Below are positions 52,396 to 63,167 of a stretch of 64,000 bases of DNA, in pieces; within the stretch, counting starts at the first letter, position 1; the number at the start of each line of letters is the position of its first letter. The notes under the pieces were generated by a model. It was not told where the DNA came from and made no database searches. It saw nothing but the letters and a program-made list of their open reading frames with translations. Made by a program: the position numbers and the translations under genes. Source of the stretch: Sphingomonas sp. Leaf67 (GTDB taxonomy: Bacteria > Pseudomonadota > Alphaproteobacteria > Sphingomonadales > Sphingomonadaceae); NCBI RefSeq assembly GCF_001421965.1, contig NZ_LMLP01000012.1, positions 186,805 through 250,804 of the forward strand, written 5' to 3'.

Positions 52396-54906
52396 CTAGT
52401 AGATTCCCCCTTCGCGTTGCAAGAAGTCGCTGTCGCGCGGTTGTGCCTGTTGCTGGGTGGGCGCGGCGCGGGTCGGATCGCGGGACACCGGCGCGCGCGC
52501 TTCGCCCAGCCGTCCGGTGGCGCGGCGCGCCTCGGTCTCGGGCTTGAACGCTTCCCAGATCACCGCCGCCTTCGGATCGGTCGTCGGCCACGCGCCATAG
52601 ACCGGGCGGCCGCTCGCGCGGTCGATGCGGACCATGCGGATGCCGGCGGGCGCACGGAACGGCAGCGCCTCCATGTCCTGATAGGCCTTTACCGCGAACG
52701 TCTTGTAGATCGGCGCGGCGATCGTCCCGCCCTGGGCATAGCCGCCGAGATTGCGGGGGCTGTCGAAGCCGAGATAGAGGCCGGCGATCATCTGCGGCGT
52801 GCCGCCGACGAACCAGACATCGGTCGGACCGGTCGAGGTGCCGGTCTTGCCCATGATCGGACGATTGAGGTCGCGCAGCGTCGTAGCGGTGCCGCGCTGG
52901 ATCACCCCCTCCATGATGTGGACCATCTGGTACGCGCTCATCGCGTCCATGACCTGCCGCGACCTGATCTGCGGACGCGGCATCGGCTTGCCGTCCCAAT
53001 CGGGCGCGTTGCAGCCGTCGCAGGCGCGCCAGTTTTCGGGCAGGATCACCTTGCCCCGGCGGTCCTGCACGAAATCGATGACCGTGGGTTTCAGCTCGCG
53101 GCCCTGATTGGCGAGGATCGAATAGGCGTTGACCATGCGCAGCACCGTCGTCTCGCCTGCGCCCAGTGCATAGGAGAGATAGGGCGGGAATTTCTCGTCG
53201 CTGATGCCGACGCGCTGGATCAGGTCGTTGACCTTGTCCATGCCGGTCTGGGCGGCGGCGCGCACCGTCATCAGGTTGCGCGACTGTTCGACGCCCCAGC
53301 GCATGGTGTGCGGGCCGGCCCCGCCGCCGCCGAAGTTGCGGAAGCATTTCTGGCCCAGCCGCCCGCCCTGATTGACGCAGAACGGGCCGTCGACGATGAT
53401 CGAGGCGGGGGTCATCCCTGCCTCCAGCGCGGCGGCATAGACGATCGGCTTGATCGTCGATCCGGGCTGGCGCATCGCCTGCGTCGCGCGGTTGAACGAC
53501 TGGATACGGCTGTCGAACCCGCCCTGCATCGCGAGGATGCGGCCGGTGCGCGGGTCCTCGACCACCATCCCGCCCGACACGCGCGGGACCGAGCGCAGCG
53601 ACCAGTCGCCGCCCGCCGGCGCTACGGCGAGGATGTCGCCACGCCGGATCGCGCCGAATGCGTTGCCGGTGCCGCCGCGGACCGGCATCTGCGCATTGCC
53701 GCGCGGCAACGTGCCGGTGCGGCCGTCGGCAAAGCCGATCCGCGCCTCGCCGGCCTCCTTGTCGATGACGATCGCGGCCTGCCAATCCTGATAATCGACG
53801 CCGATATTGGTGTTGAGCAGCGCCTGTTGCCAATTGTCGCCGTCGATCGTCGTGCGCGGCTTGTTGAGCGGACCGGACCAGCCGCGCCCCGCATCGAACC
53901 GGATGAGGCCGCTGCGCAGCGCGTCCTGCGCATCGACCTGAATCTTGGGGTCGAGCGAGGTGCGGACCCACAGGCCGCCGGCATAGACGCTGTACGGACC
54001 GTCCTTTGCATTTTCCCCGAACTGGCCGAGCAGCTGGCGGCGGACTTCCTCGATGAAATAGCCACCCGCCGTTTCCTGTCGCGGGGTCTGGCGCGGGATG
54101 GTGCCGAGCGGCTGGACGATGGCGGCGGCGCGCTGGGCACCGGTGATGAAGCCGTTGCGCTCCATTTCGCCCAGAACCCAGTTGCGACGGGTAATCGCGC
54201 GATCATAGCCGCGTTCGGGCGTGTAGTTCGACGGCCCTTTCGGCAGGATTGCCAGATACGCCATTTGCGGCAGCGTCAGCTCGCGCAGTTCCTTGCCGAA
54301 ATAGGCGTGGGCGGCGGCCTCCACGCCGAACGCGTTGCGGCCGAGCGCGATCTGGTTGAGATAGAGTTCGAGTATCTGCTGCTTGGTCAGCGCATTCTCG
54401 ATGCGATAGGCGAGCAGTGCCTCCTTCGCCTTGCGGACATAGCTGACCTCGCTGGTCAGCAGCAGGTTCTTGGCCACCTGTTGCGTGATCGTCGACGCGC
54501 CGATCGGGCGACCGTCGTTGCGCAGATTGGTGAGCATCGCCGATGCGATGCCGGGATAGTCTACGCCGTGATGCTCGAAAAACGTCCGGTCCTCGGCGGC
54601 GAGGAACGCGCGGACCAGCAGCGGCGGATATTCGGCATAGAACAGCTGCACGCGGCGTTCGCGGGCATAGCTGTGAACCGGATCGCCCGCGATCCCGCGG
54701 ACATTGGTCGGCAGCGGGGGTTCATAGGCGCGCAGCGAATCGACCGAGGGCAGGGTGCGCCACAGCAGCAGCCAGATCAGGAACACGCCGATCCCCGACA
54801 GCAACAGTGCAATAGCGGGCAGGCGGAACCACCACCGTCGCCGAATGCGGGCGAAACGGTCCCGCCGGCCAGGCGCGGGGGAGGTGTCGGTATTGGATAC
54901 GCTCAT
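52396..54906 (-). CDS. mrcA: Penicillin-binding protein 1A
   Basis: 836 residues. One TM helix at about 28-50, GT51 domain (AAEDRTFFEHHGVDYPGI, GASTITQQVAKNLLL, KQQILELYLNQIALGRNAFG), an OB-like insert typical of PBP1A (about 320-430), and a transpeptidase domain with RQPGSTIKPIVY (SxxK), SRN and GKTGTSTGPTDVWF. It polymerises and crosslinks peptidoglycan in the periplasm. Compared with the 23605-25755 protein it carries the long insert of true PBP1A. Confidence 0.95.
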   Translation of the reverse strand: MSVSNTDTSPAPGRRDRFARIRRRWWFRLPAIALLLSGIGVFLIWLLLWRTLPSVDSLRAYEPPLPTNVRGIAGDPVHSYARERRVQLFYAEYPPLLVRAFLAAEDRTFFEHHGVDYPGIASAMLTNLRNDGRPIGASTITQQVAKNLLLTSEVSYVRKAKEALLAYRIENALTKQQILELYLNQIALGRNAFGVEAAAHAYFGKELRELTLPQMAYLAILPKGPSNYTPERGYDRAITRRNWVLGEMERNGFITGAQRAAAIVQPLGTIPRQTPRQETAGGYFIEEVRRQLLGQFGENAKDGPYSVYAGGLWVRTSLDPKIQVDAQDALRSGLIRFDAGRGWSGPLNKPRTTIDGDNWQQALLNTNIGVDYQDWQAAIVIDKEAGEARIGFADGRTGTLPRGNAQMPVRGGTGNAFGAIRRGDILAVAPAGGDWSLRSVPRVSGGMVVEDPRTGRILAMQGGFDSRIQSFNRATQAMRQPGSTIKPIVYAAALEAGMTPASIIVDGPFCVNQGGRLGQKCFRNFGGGGAGPHTMRWGVEQSRNLMTVRAAAQTGMDKVNDLIQRVGISDEKFPPYLSYALGAGETTVLRMVNAYSILANQGRELKPTVIDFVQDRRGKVILPENWRACDGCNAPDWDGKPMPRPQIRSRQVMDAMSAYQMVHIMEGVIQRGTATTLRDLNRPIMGKTGTSTGPTDVWFVGGTPQMIAGLYLGFDSPRNLGGYAQGGTIAAPIYKTFAVKAYQDMEALPFRAPAGIRMVRIDRASGRPVYGAWPTTDPKAAVIWEAFKPETEARRATGRLGEARAPVSRDPTRAAPTQQQAQPRDSDFLQREGGIY

Positions 54907-54994
54907 CGCCCGCGCGGTTTAGCAGGTTTGGCGGTCGGGGAAAGCGGCGCGTGGATCGGCCGATGGCACAGTGTTGCGTCGGCGCGCCGCCCTG

Positions 54995-55363
54995 CTAATC
55001 GGCCGCGTTATCGGCCGCCAGCGCATCGGCGAGAAGCGAGCGAATCGCACGCAATTCGATGATGCGGGCGGCACGGCGCGGGATCGGAGCAACGGGTATG
55101 GCCGGGGCCTTTGCCTCCTGCGCCAGCAATTGCTGCACGCCGCGCACGGTATAGCCCTGGTCGCCCAGCAGCGTCTGGATACGGCGCAACAGCGTCACAT
55201 CCTCCGGCCGGTAATAGCGGCGGTCGCCGGCGCGGGTCAGCGGGCGGATCTGCGGGAAACGCCCTTCCCAATAGCGGAGCCGATGCTGCGGCACCCCCAG
55301 TTCACGCGCCACTTCGCCGATCGTGCGATAGGCGTTGGCGGATTTGTCGACCGGGGGTGGCAA
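54995..55363 (-). CDS. MerR family regulator downstream of ihfA
   Basis: 122 residues. Winged-helix MerR DNA-binding domain [49 protein letters not shown], then a short helical tail with no metal-binding cysteines. A MerR gene after ihfA is a conserved alphaproteobacterial pair; the effector is unknown. Eleven bases after ihfA. Confidence 0.92.
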   Translation of the reverse strand: MPPPVDKSANAYRTIGEVARELGVPQHRLRYWEGRFPQIRPLTRAGDRRYYRPEDVTLLRRIQTLLGDQGYTVRGVQQLLAQEAKAPAIPVAPIPRRAARIIELRAIRSLLADALAADNAAD

Positions 55364-55373
55364 TCGGCCTCGT

Positions 55374-55670
55374 TCAGTTGGTGGTGATGCGGTCGCGCAT
55401 CATCTGGCTGGCGCGGAAGGTCAGGACGCGACGCGGTGCGATCGGCACTTCGACCCCGGTCTTGGGATTGCGGCCGATCCGCTCACCCTTGTCGCGCAGC
55501 ACGAAGCTGCCGAAGCCCGAAATCTTGACGTTTTCGCCCTGCGACAGCGCTTCGCACATATGATCGAGAATCTGTTCGACGACACGCGCGGAATCGGCAC
55601 GCGACAGACCGATCTCGCGATGCATCTCTTCAGAGAGATCGGCGCGGGTCAGGGTGCCATCGGAAACCAT
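55374..55670 (-). CDS. ihfA: Integration host factor subunit alpha
   Basis: 98 residues with the HU/IHF fold: [48 protein letters not shown] and the DNA-bending arm [20 protein letters not shown]. It forms a heterodimer with IhfB and bends DNA at specific sites, including promoters. The usual order plsX-fabH-ihfA-merR is seen. Confidence 0.96.
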   Translation of the reverse strand: MVSDGTLTRADLSEEMHREIGLSRADSARVVEQILDHMCEALSQGENVKISGFGSFVLRDKGERIGRNPKTGVEVPIAPRRVLTFRASQMMRDRITTN

Positions 55671-55743
55671 TGGTGAAATCCTTTTTCATCTACACCAGTT
55701 GCCGGTAGCACAGCGTATACGAAGATTCAAAAATACTAAAGGA

Positions 55744-56712
55744 TTACCAACGCACTACGGCGGCGCCCCACGTGAAACCACCGCCCATCGCCTCCAGCAC
55801 GACGATGTCGCCGCGCTTGATCCGTCCGTCGCGGGTGGCGACGTCGAGCGCGAGCGGGACCGACGCGGCCGAGGTGTTGGCGTGAATGTCGACGGTCACC
55901 ACGACCTTCTCGCGGGGCAGGCCCAGCTTGCGCGCGGTCGCGTCGAGGATGCGGGCATTGGCCTGATGCGGCACGACCCAGTCGACGTCGTCGGGGGTCA
56001 GTCCCGCCAGTTCGAGCGATTCGCCCATGACGGTGGCCAGGTTGACCACCGCATGGCGGAACACTTCCTTGCCCTTCATGCGCAGCTTGCCGACCGTGCC
56101 AGTCGTCGACGGACCGCCATCGACATAAAGGAGGCCGTTGTGCCGGCCATCGGCGTGGAGGCGGGTGGCGAGAATACCCTGCGGCGTGTCGCCATCGGTT
56201 TCCCGTGCCTCGAGGACGATCGCGCCCGCGCCGTCGCCGAACAGGACGCAGGTGGTGCGATCCTCCCAGTCGAGCAGGCGGCTGAACGTCTCGGCTCCGA
56301 TCACCAGTGCCCGGCGATGGATGCCGGTGCGCAGCATCGCATCGGCGACCTGCACCGCATAGAGAAAGCCAGAACACACCGCCGCCACGTCGAACGCGAC
56401 GCAGTCGTCGATGCCGAGCATCGCCTGCACCTTGGTCGCGGTCGCCGGAAAGGTCTGGTCGGGGGTGGCGGTCGCCAGCACGATCAGGTCGATCGTCTGC
56501 GGTTCGATCCCGGCGGCAGCGACCGCAGCGCGCGCGGCATCGGCCGCGAGCGTCGCGGTCGTCTCGTGCTCGGCGGCGATGTGGCGGAAGCGGATGCCGG
56601 TACGCTCGACGATCCATTCGTCGGAGGTGTCGACCTGTTCGGCCAGTTCGGCATTCGATACCCGCCGGGCGGGGAGCGCCGAGCCGGTGCCGGTGACGAC
56701 CGAGCGGATCAT
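55744..56712 (-). CDS. fabH: Beta-ketoacyl-ACP synthase III
   Basis: 322 residues from ATG 56712. Thiolase fold with Cys in [11 protein letters not shown], His in [10 protein letters not shown] and Asn in [31 protein letters not shown] is typical. It starts fatty acid synthesis by condensing acetyl-CoA with malonyl-ACP. Overlaps plsX by four bases. Confidence 0.97.
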   Translation of the reverse strand: MIRSVVTGTGSALPARRVSNAELAEQVDTSDEWIVERTGIRFRHIAAEHETTATLAADAARAAVAAAGIEPQTIDLIVLATATPDQTFPATATKVQAMLGIDDCVAFDVAAVCSGFLYAVQVADAMLRTGIHRRALVIGAETFSRLLDWEDRTTCVLFGDGAGAIVLEARETDGDTPQGILATRLHADGRHNGLLYVDGGPSTTGTVGKLRMKGKEVFRHAVVNLATVMGESLELAGLTPDDVDWVVPHQANARILDATARKLGLPREKVVVTVDIHANTSAASVPLALDVATRDGRIKRGDIVVLEAMGGGFTWGAAVVRW

Positions 56713-57740
56713 GCCGCGCGCGCCTCGATCGCCGCGAGATCGCTGGCGATGCTGCGGGTCAGGTCGTCGCGGACCATCTTGGCCGCGACCTGGATCGCGT
56801 TCGAAATGCCGGCTTCGTTGGCGCTGCCATGGCTTTTGACCACCAGCCCGTTGAGGCCGAGAAAGACCGCGCCGTTGTGATTGTTGGGATCGAGGTGATG
56901 GCGCAGCAATTCGGTCGCCGGCCGCGAGATCAGGAACCCGATCTTGGACCGGATCGACGAGCGGAAGGCGCGCTTGAGCAGGTCGGCGACGAATCGCGCG
57001 GTGCCCTCGGCAGTCTTCAGCGCGATATTGCCCGAAAAGCCGTCGCAGACGACGACATCGACCTGTCCGCGCGAGAGGCGATCGCCCTCGATATACCCCG
57101 AGAAGGTCATCGGCAGATGCGGCGAGGCACGCAGGATCGCTGCCGCCTCGCGTACGCTGTCGATGCCCTTCAGCTCCTCGGTGCCGATGTTCAGCAGCGC
57201 GACGCGGGGCGATTCGAGGTCGAGCGCGGTGCGGGCATAGGCCGCGCCCATCACCGCGAACTGGACGAGGTTGCGGGCATCGCACTCGGCATTGGCGCCA
57301 AGGTCGAGCATGACGAGGTCATTGTCGCCGAGACTGGGCAGCAACGCCGCCAGTGCCGGACGATCGATGCCCGGCATGGTGCGCAGCGCCAGCTTCGCCA
57401 TCGCCATCAGCGCGCCGGTATTACCCGCCGACACTGCGGCGGCGGCGCGGCCCTGCTTCACCAGGCCAATGGCGACGCCCATCGACGTCGTCTTGGCCCG
57501 GCGGATCGCCTGGCTCGGCTTGTCCGACGATCCGACGACTTCGGGGGCGTGAACGATTTCCGATGCGGCGGACAGGTTCGGGTGCGATTCGAGCCCGGCA
57601 CGAATCGCCGCTTCGTCCCCGACCAGCAGGAACCGCATCGATTCGTGGCGGCGTCGCGCATGGGCGACGCCCGCCAGCATGGTGGCAAGCCCTTCGTCAC
57701 CGCCCATCGCGTCGATGGCGATCCAGGACCCGTCGGCCAT
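56709..57740 (-). CDS. plsX: Phosphate acyltransferase PlsX
   Basis: 343 residues: [70 protein letters not shown] and [19 protein letters not shown]. It makes acyl-phosphate from acyl-ACP for phospholipid synthesis. Situated between rpmF and fabH, its conserved place. Confidence 0.97.
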   Translation of the reverse strand: MADGSWIAIDAMGGDEGLATMLAGVAHARRRHESMRFLLVGDEAAIRAGLESHPNLSAASEIVHAPEVVGSSDKPSQAIRRAKTTSMGVAIGLVKQGRAAAAVSAGNTGALMAMAKLALRTMPGIDRPALAALLPSLGDNDLVMLDLGANAECDARNLVQFAVMGAAYARTALDLESPRVALLNIGTEELKGIDSVREAAAILRASPHLPMTFSGYIEGDRLSRGQVDVVVCDGFSGNIALKTAEGTARFVADLLKRAFRSSIRSKIGFLISRPATELLRHHLDPNNHNGAVFLGLNGLVVKSHGSANEAGISNAIQVAAKMVRDDLTRSIASDLAAIEARAA

Positions 57741-57766
57741 GCGTGCTTCCCTGTCCGGTCCGGCGG

Positions 57767-57946
57767 TTACGCTTCGACCGAGACGACTTCGCGACCGTTA
57801 TAATGGCCGCAGGCGTTGCACAGGTTGTGCGGACGCTTCAGTTCGCCACAGTTCGGGCATTCCTGGAACGATTCGACGCTCAGCGAATCGTGGCTGCGAC
57901 GCATACCGCGCTTGGAGGGCGAGGTCTTTCTCTTGGGAACTGCCAT
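57767..57946 (-). CDS. rpmF: 50S ribosomal protein L32
   Basis: 59 residues reading [20 protein letters not shown] at the start and ending EVVSVEA. A four-cysteine zinc ribbon CPNC and CNAC is present. The ATG at 57946 has AAGGTG upstream. L32 precedes plsX in many bacteria, linking ribosome and lipid synthesis genes; here the gap is 26 bases. Confidence 0.95.
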   Translation of the reverse strand: MAVPKRKTSPSKRGMRRSHDSLSVESFQECPNCGELKRPHNLCNACGHYNGREVVSVEA

Positions 57947-58081
57947 TTCGGCACCTTTATCACTTGGGTATCGGTTGGTTTCACCACCAACTGACGACGC
58001 GGCCCAGGCAAGTGCCCGACCGCTTTTCGCGACCGGCGACCCGCCGGACCGGCAGACAGGCTGGTCGCGAAGCGAACCGCG

Positions 58082-58109
58082 CCTATAGCGTTTTCGCGCG
58101 GGGTTGCAA
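58082..58109 (-). promoter_or_regulatory. Promoter of rpmF-plsX-fabH
   Basis: Minus strand -35 TTGCAA (58104-58109), 16-base spacer, -10 TATAGG (58082-58087), followed by a leader of about 130 bases to rpmF. The remaining spacer DNA shows nothing else. Confidence 0.6.
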
Positions 58110-58172
58110 GCTTCGGGTTGCCGGCAAGCTTCCTATATCCCGGCGCAGGCCCGGATACGAGGTGGTGGAGCG

Positions 58173-58832
58173 CTACTTGCCGAGCGCCGTATCACCGACA
58201 AACGGATTCGTCGCCCGCTCATGGCCGAAGGTGCTGCCCGGACCATGGCCCGGCACGAACGCGATATCGTCGCCCAGCGGCCACAGCTTCGTCACGACCG
58301 AATCGATCAGCGCCTGCGTATCCGACAGCGGAAAGTCGGTGCGGCCGATCGACCCCTGGAACAGGACGTCGCCGACCAGCGCGAATTTGGCGTCGGCGTG
58401 GTGGAAGATGACATGGCCGGGCGTGTGGCCGGGGGTCTCGTACACCGCGAAGCTCGCCTCGCCGACGGTGACGGTGTCGCCCTCGACCAGCCAGCGATCC
58501 GGTTCGAACGGGACGCCGCGCAGGCCCCACCGCTTGCCATCCTCGTCCAGCCGCGCGATCCAGAACCGGTCGGCCTCGTGCGGCCCCTCGATCGGCACGC
58601 CCAGCTGCTCGGCGAGCGGCTTGGCCTCCCCGCAATGATCGATATGCCCGTGGGTGAGCAGGATCTTTTCGATTCGCACGCCATGTTGCTCGGCGGCGGC
58701 GAGCAGGCGCGGCAGGTCGCCGCCGGGATCGACGAAGGCGCCGCGCATCGTCTTGGTACACCAAAGCAGCGTGCAATTCTGCTGGAGCGGCGTCACCGGA
58801 ATGATCGCCGCGCGGATCGGGGATGGGGTCAT
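58173..58832 (-). CDS. MBL-fold metallohydrolase, glyoxalase II-like
   Basis: 219 residues. Metal motif LTHGHIDHCGEAKPLAEQL, GHTPGHVIFHHAD and LVGDVLFQGSIGRTD are the hydroxyacylglutathione hydrolase-like subgroup with a two-metal site. The core matches short YcbL-type enzymes rather than full GloB, which has an extra C-terminal domain. Probably a thioesterase. Divergent from pabB. Confidence 0.9.
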   Translation of the reverse strand: MTPSPIRAAIIPVTPLQQNCTLLWCTKTMRGAFVDPGGDLPRLLAAAEQHGVRIEKILLTHGHIDHCGEAKPLAEQLGVPIEGPHEADRFWIARLDEDGKRWGLRGVPFEPDRWLVEGDTVTVGEASFAVYETPGHTPGHVIFHHADAKFALVGDVLFQGSIGRTDFPLSDTQALIDSVVTKLWPLGDDIAFVPGHGPGSTFGHERATNPFVGDTALGK

Positions 58833-58916
58833 GCCCGTGCCTTACCGTCGAATGCCGTAACGACAAAGCGCGGTTCGACGCTTGCCCCGCGCGGCGGCAG
58901 GCGGCAAGCGTGGGCA

Positions 58917-60677
58917 ATGTTCGATACGACCCGGCCTTTCGTGCTGTTCGACGATGCCCGGCCGGGCGGCTCGGCAACGCTGTATCGGGCACCGTCCCGC
59001 ATCATCCGCGCCGATGGCGTCGGCGAGGTGACGGCGGCGCTGGCGGACCTGTCGACCGCGATCGGTGAAGGTGCGTCGGTTGCAGGCTATCTGCACTATG
59101 AAGCCGGCGCGGCACTGGTGCCGGGGCTGCGGATGCGCAGCGGTACCGCGCCGCTGCTGTGGTTCGGCGTGTTCGCAGCGGCCGAAACGGCCGACGTCGT
59201 CGCCGCATTGCCCGACCCGAACGGTGCATGGATCGGTGAGGTCGAGCCGGCGATCGATGCCGATCGCCATATCGCGCACTGCAACACCGTCCTCGACCTG
59301 ATCGCGGCGGGCGACCTGTATCAGGCGAACCTGACCTTCGGCGCGCAGGTGCCGGTCGCGGGCCATCCGCTGGCGCTGTATGCCGCGATCCGGCCGTGCG
59401 CGGCGGCGGGGCATGGCGCGGTGGTGTGGACCGGCGAGGACTGGATTCTCTCCTTCTCGCCCGAACTGTTCTTTGCGGTCGACGGGCGGCGCATCACCGC
59501 GCGGCCGATGAAGGGCACCGCCGCGCGCGATCCCGATCCGGCGCGCGATGCCGCCGCCGCGCGCGCACTGGCCGCCGATCCCAAGCAGCGCGCCGAAAAT
59601 CTGATGATCGTCGACCTGATGCGCAACGACCTGTCGCAGGTCAGCGTCGCGGGCAGCGTGCACGTGCCCGAGCGATTCGTCGTCGAAACCTATCCGAGCA
59701 TCCATCAGATGGTGTCGTCGGTCACCGCCGACCTGCTGCCCGACCGGAATGCGGTCGATGCGCTGGCGGCGCTGTTCCCGTGCGGGTCGATCACCGGCGC
59801 GCCCAAGAAGCGGGCGATGGAGGCGATCGACGGTATCGAGGATCGCGCGCGCGGCATCTATACCGGGGCGATCGGCTGGATCGACGGCACTGGCGACGCG
59901 TCATTCAACGTCGCGATCCGCACGCTGCATCTGGTACCCGACGCCGCCCATGCGACGCTGGGGCTGGGATCGGGCATCGTCGCCGATTCGCGCGCCGCCG
60001 ACGAATGGTCCGAATGTCTCGCCAAGGCACGGTTCCTGAACCTGCCGCCGGCGCGCTACGATCTGGTCGAAACGATGGCGTTCGATCCGCTGGAGGGGAT
60101 CACCCTGCTCGAAGGGCATATCGCCCGCCTGACGCAAAGCGCGCGGCGGCTGGGCTTCGCGTTCGATCGCCATGCGACGCGCAACGAATTGCAGGCGGCG
60201 ACCTTTCGCCTGCGCAATCCGTCGCGCATCCGGCTGTTGCTGTCGCGATCGGGCGCGATCTCGGTCGATGTCACGCCGCTGCCGACGCTGCCCGCCGGGC
60301 CGGTCCTGGTGGCGGTCGCGCCGCTGCCGCTGGCCGCGACCGACCTGCGCATCGCCCACAAAACCAGCGACCGGCGCTTCTGGCCCGCGCCGCCGCCGGG
60401 CTGTTTCGAAACGATCTTCACCCGCGCCGATGGCGAGGTGACCGAGGGCAGCTTCACCTCGATCTTCGTCCGGCGGGAGGAGGGCGGGCAGCTGCTGACC
60501 CCGCCGCTCGATCGTGGATTGTTGCCGGGGGTGCTGCGCGCCGAACTGATCGCGCGCGGTGATGCGGTCGAAATGCCGCTGACGCCGGCCGATCTCGCGC
60601 AAGGATTTTACATCGGCAACGCCGTTCGCGGATTGATTGATGCGCGGCTGGTTGCGGCGGGGGAACGGGGCGGCTAA
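58917..60677 (+). CDS. pabB: Bifunctional aminodeoxychorismate synthase component I / lyase
   Basis: 586 residues from ATG 58917. Residues 1-375 are the chorismate-binding PabB part (SFSPELFFAVDGRRITARPMKGTAARDPD, YPSIHQMVSSVTADLL, CGSITGAPKKRAMEAI, ARGIYTGAIGW). Residues 376-586 are a class IV aminotransferase, ADC lyase PabC, with the PLP lysine in IAHKTSDRRFW and EGSFTSIFV. The fusion gives para-aminobenzoate for folate. A glutamine amidotransferase partner (PabA) is not in the window. Confidence 0.93.
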   Translation: MFDTTRPFVLFDDARPGGSATLYRAPSRIIRADGVGEVTAALADLSTAIGEGASVAGYLHYEAGAALVPGLRMRSGTAPLLWFGVFAAAETADVVAALPDPNGAWIGEVEPAIDADRHIAHCNTVLDLIAAGDLYQANLTFGAQVPVAGHPLALYAAIRPCAAAGHGAVVWTGEDWILSFSPELFFAVDGRRITARPMKGTAARDPDPARDAAAARALAADPKQRAENLMIVDLMRNDLSQVSVAGSVHVPERFVVETYPSIHQMVSSVTADLLPDRNAVDALAALFPCGSITGAPKKRAMEAIDGIEDRARGIYTGAIGWIDGTGDASFNVAIRTLHLVPDAAHATLGLGSGIVADSRAADEWSECLAKARFLNLPPARYDLVETMAFDPLEGITLLEGHIARLTQSARRLGFAFDRHATRNELQAATFRLRNPSRIRLLLSRSGAISVDVTPLPTLPAGPVLVAVAPLPLAATDLRIAHKTSDRRFWPAPPPGCFETIFTRADGEVTEGSFTSIFVRREEGGQLLTPPLDRGLLPGVLRAELIARGDAVEMPLTPADLAQGFYIGNAVRGLIDARLVAAGERGG

Positions 60678-60715
60678 GGGCGCGGCACCTGTTCCTTCTC
60701 AGCATCGGACGTCCC

Positions 60716-61915
60716 ATGAAGCCCTCCGCCGCGCTCGACCGCATCAATCCGTCGCCGACCCTCGCCATCACGTCGAAGGTGCTCGAACTGAAGCGGCAGG
60801 GCGTCGACGTCATCGGGCTGGGCGCGGGCGAACCCGATTTCGACACGCCCGATTTCGTCAAGGACGCCGCGATCGAGGCGATTCGCGCCGGCAAGACGAA
60901 ATACACCAATGTCGACGGCACCGCCGAGCTGAAGGACGCGATCATCGCGAAGTTCAAGCGCGACAACGGCCTGACCTATGCCGCGAATCAGGTGAGCGTG
61001 AATGTCGGCGGCAAGCACACGTTGTTCAACGCGCTGGTCGCGACGGTCGACGCCGGTGACGAGGTGATCGTGCCGGCCCCCTATTGGGTCAGCTATCCCG
61101 ATGTCGTCCAGTTCGCGGGCGGCACGCCGGTGTTCATCGCCGCCGGGGCCGACCAGCGGTACAAGATCACGCCCGAACAGCTCGACGCCGCGATCACCGA
61201 ACGCACCAAGTGGGTGATCCTGAATTCGCCGTCCAACCCGACCGGGGCCGGCTATACCCGCGCCGAACTGCGCGAGCTGGGCAAGGTGCTGGAGCGGCAT
61301 CCGCATGTCTGGATCTTTGCCGACGATATGTACGAGCATATCGTCTATCCGGGCTTCGAATTCGCGACGATCGCCGAAGTGAACCCGACGCTGTACGATC
61401 GCACGCTGACCGTGAACGGCTGTTCGAAAGCCTATGCGATGACCGGCTGGCGGATCGGCTATGCCGGCGGCGCGGCATGGCTTATCAAGGCGATCGCCAA
61501 GCTGCAGTCGCAATCGACCTCCAATCCGTGTTCGATCGCGCAGGCGGCGGCCGTCGCCGCGCTGAACGGCGATCAGTCGTTCCTTGCCGAGCGCAATGCC
61601 GCGTTCCAGCGTCGTCGGGACATGGTCGTCGCCGAACTGAACGCGATCGACGGCGTGACCTGTCCGATGCCGGAGGGTGCCTTCTACGTCTATCCCGACC
61701 TGTCGGGGCTGATCGGCACGTCGACGCCCGCGGGCCGGCGGATCGCCACCGACGAGGATTTCGTCGGTTATCTGCTGGAGGATGCGAAGGTCGCGGCGGT
61801 GCAGGGCGCGGCGTTCGGCCTCTCGCCGGCGATGCGGATCAGCTATGCGACGTCGGATGCATTGCTGCGCGAGGCTTGTGCGCGTATCCGTACCGCGTGC
61901 GCCGCGCTGAAGTAA
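60716..61915 (+). CDS. aspC: Class I aspartate aminotransferase (PLP)
   Basis: 399 residues. GAGEPDFDTPDFVKDAAIEAI, NSPSNPTGAGYTR, and the PLP lysine in VNGCSKAYAMTGWRIGYAGG mark the Ib subgroup of AspAT, which also contains prephenate aminotransferases. It interconverts aspartate and oxaloacetate. ATG 60716, 38 bases after pabB and likely independent. No terminator is evident after it. Confidence 0.94.
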   Translation: MKPSAALDRINPSPTLAITSKVLELKRQGVDVIGLGAGEPDFDTPDFVKDAAIEAIRAGKTKYTNVDGTAELKDAIIAKFKRDNGLTYAANQVSVNVGGKHTLFNALVATVDAGDEVIVPAPYWVSYPDVVQFAGGTPVFIAAGADQRYKITPEQLDAAITERTKWVILNSPSNPTGAGYTRAELRELGKVLERHPHVWIFADDMYEHIVYPGFEFATIAEVNPTLYDRTLTVNGCSKAYAMTGWRIGYAGGAAWLIKAIAKLQSQSTSNPCSIAQAAAVAALNGDQSFLAERNAAFQRRRDMVVAELNAIDGVTCPMPEGAFYVYPDLSGLIGTSTPAGRRIATDEDFVGYLLEDAKVAAVQGAAFGLSPAMRISYATSDALLREACARIRTACAALK

Positions 61916-61985
61916 CCACCGAGTAGAAAGAGACTATTAGGCCTTTTTGATCTATCGCGACTTTGGTTGCGATAGTGAGGACGGC

Positions 61986-63167
61986 TTGCTCGATCTTTCC
62001 ACAATGTACGTCATGGTAGCGCTGGCATCGATCGTTGCCGGCATCATCCATGTCGTTCCGTGGGCGACCGGGCGGTTCGATAACTGGGCCGCATGGTGGG
62101 GGTTCGGGCATATCCTGCTCGGTGTCACCGCGGCCGGCGCGGTGTTCCGCGATATGGGTGGTGGCGACTATATCGTCTGGCTGGGCAACCCGCTGGCAGT
62201 GGTCGCCTATGCCGCGATCTTCATCGGCTTGCGCACCTTCGCCTATCCGGACGGCAGCAACCGGCTGATCCTCGCGGCGGCGCTGGTCGCGGCGACTCCG
62301 CTGTTCTTCTCGGTCCGGATCGAGGAACTCGGGTTCCGGGTCGGGTATCTCAGCAGCCTGCGCGCGCTGTTCGACCTCGCCATCGTGCTGACCGCGATCC
62401 GGCTGGCGCGACGCGAATCGCTGCATACCGCGTGGATCGTCGTCGCGCTGTTCGCGCCGACCGTGCCGCTGTTCGTCGCGCGATCATGGTCGGCCTATCA
62501 CGGCGATATCGGCACCAGCCTGACGGGGATGAAGCACGGGCTGGGGGCGTGGCTGACCGTGCTGCCAATCTCGTTCATCATGTTTCGCGGTGTGTCGCTG
62601 CTGACGATGGATGCCGAGCGCGGGCACCAGGCGCTGTCGGCGCTGCTCGAACGCGATCCGCTGACCGATGCCTATAACCGTGCCGGGTTCGACCGGCGGC
62701 TGGCCCGTTGGCGGGGCGGGGGTGCGGTGCTGATGATCGACCTCGACCATTTCAAGCCGTTGAACGATCGCTGCGGCCATGCGGTGGGCGATGCGGCGCT
62801 GGTCGCGCTGGTCCGCGCGACGTCGGCGGCCTTGCCCAAAGGGGGGCGGGTATTCCGCTGGGGCGGCGACGAATTCGTCTGCGTCCTGCCCGACGCCGAT
62901 CAGGCGGGGGCCGATGCCACCGCCGCCGCCATCGCCGTCCGCTATGCCTATGCGATGACGGGGATCGCGCCGCCCGACCTGCCGGTCGCGCTCAGCATCG
63001 GTACCGCGGTCGGGACGCTCGACCATATCGCCGACCTGATCGTCGCTGCCGACCGCGACATGTACGTCGTCAAGCAGCGCAACCGCACCGAAACGCTGGT
63101 CGCGCAACGCAGCGTTTCCGAAATGCATCCCGTCATCGACTTGATTTCGCACACGCAACATGGTTGA
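61986..63167 (+). CDS. Membrane diguanylate cyclase
   Basis: About 393 residues; start at TTG 61986 after GAGG, with TTG 61947 and ATG 62004 as alternatives. Six or more TM helices in residues 5-215 form a sensor like that of other sphingomonad cyclases, then a GGDEF domain with RDPLTDAYNRAGFD, LMIDLDHFKPLNDRCGHAVGDAAL and the active-site WGGDEF. No RxxD inhibitory site is seen five residues before it. It makes c-di-GMP. Confidence 0.86.
   Translation: MLDLSTMYVMVALASIVAGIIHVVPWATGRFDNWAAWWGFGHILLGVTAAGAVFRDMGGGDYIVWLGNPLAVVAYAAIFIGLRTFAYPDGSNRLILAAALVAATPLFFSVRIEELGFRVGYLSSLRALFDLAIVLTAIRLARRESLHTAWIVVALFAPTVPLFVARSWSAYHGDIGTSLTGMKHGLGAWLTVLPISFIMFRGVSLLTMDAERGHQALSALLERDPLTDAYNRAGFDRRLARWRGGGAVLMIDLDHFKPLNDRCGHAVGDAALVALVRATSAALPKGGRVFRWGGDEFVCVLPDADQAGADATAAAIAVRYAYAMTGIAPPDLPVALSIGTAVGTLDHIADLIVAADRDMYVVKQRNRTETLVAQRSVSEMHPVIDLISHTQHG

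Noticed and set aside
52315-55062. 915-codon open frame antisense to mrcA
   Set aside because: Shadow of PBP1A; no ribosome site or recognisable domain.
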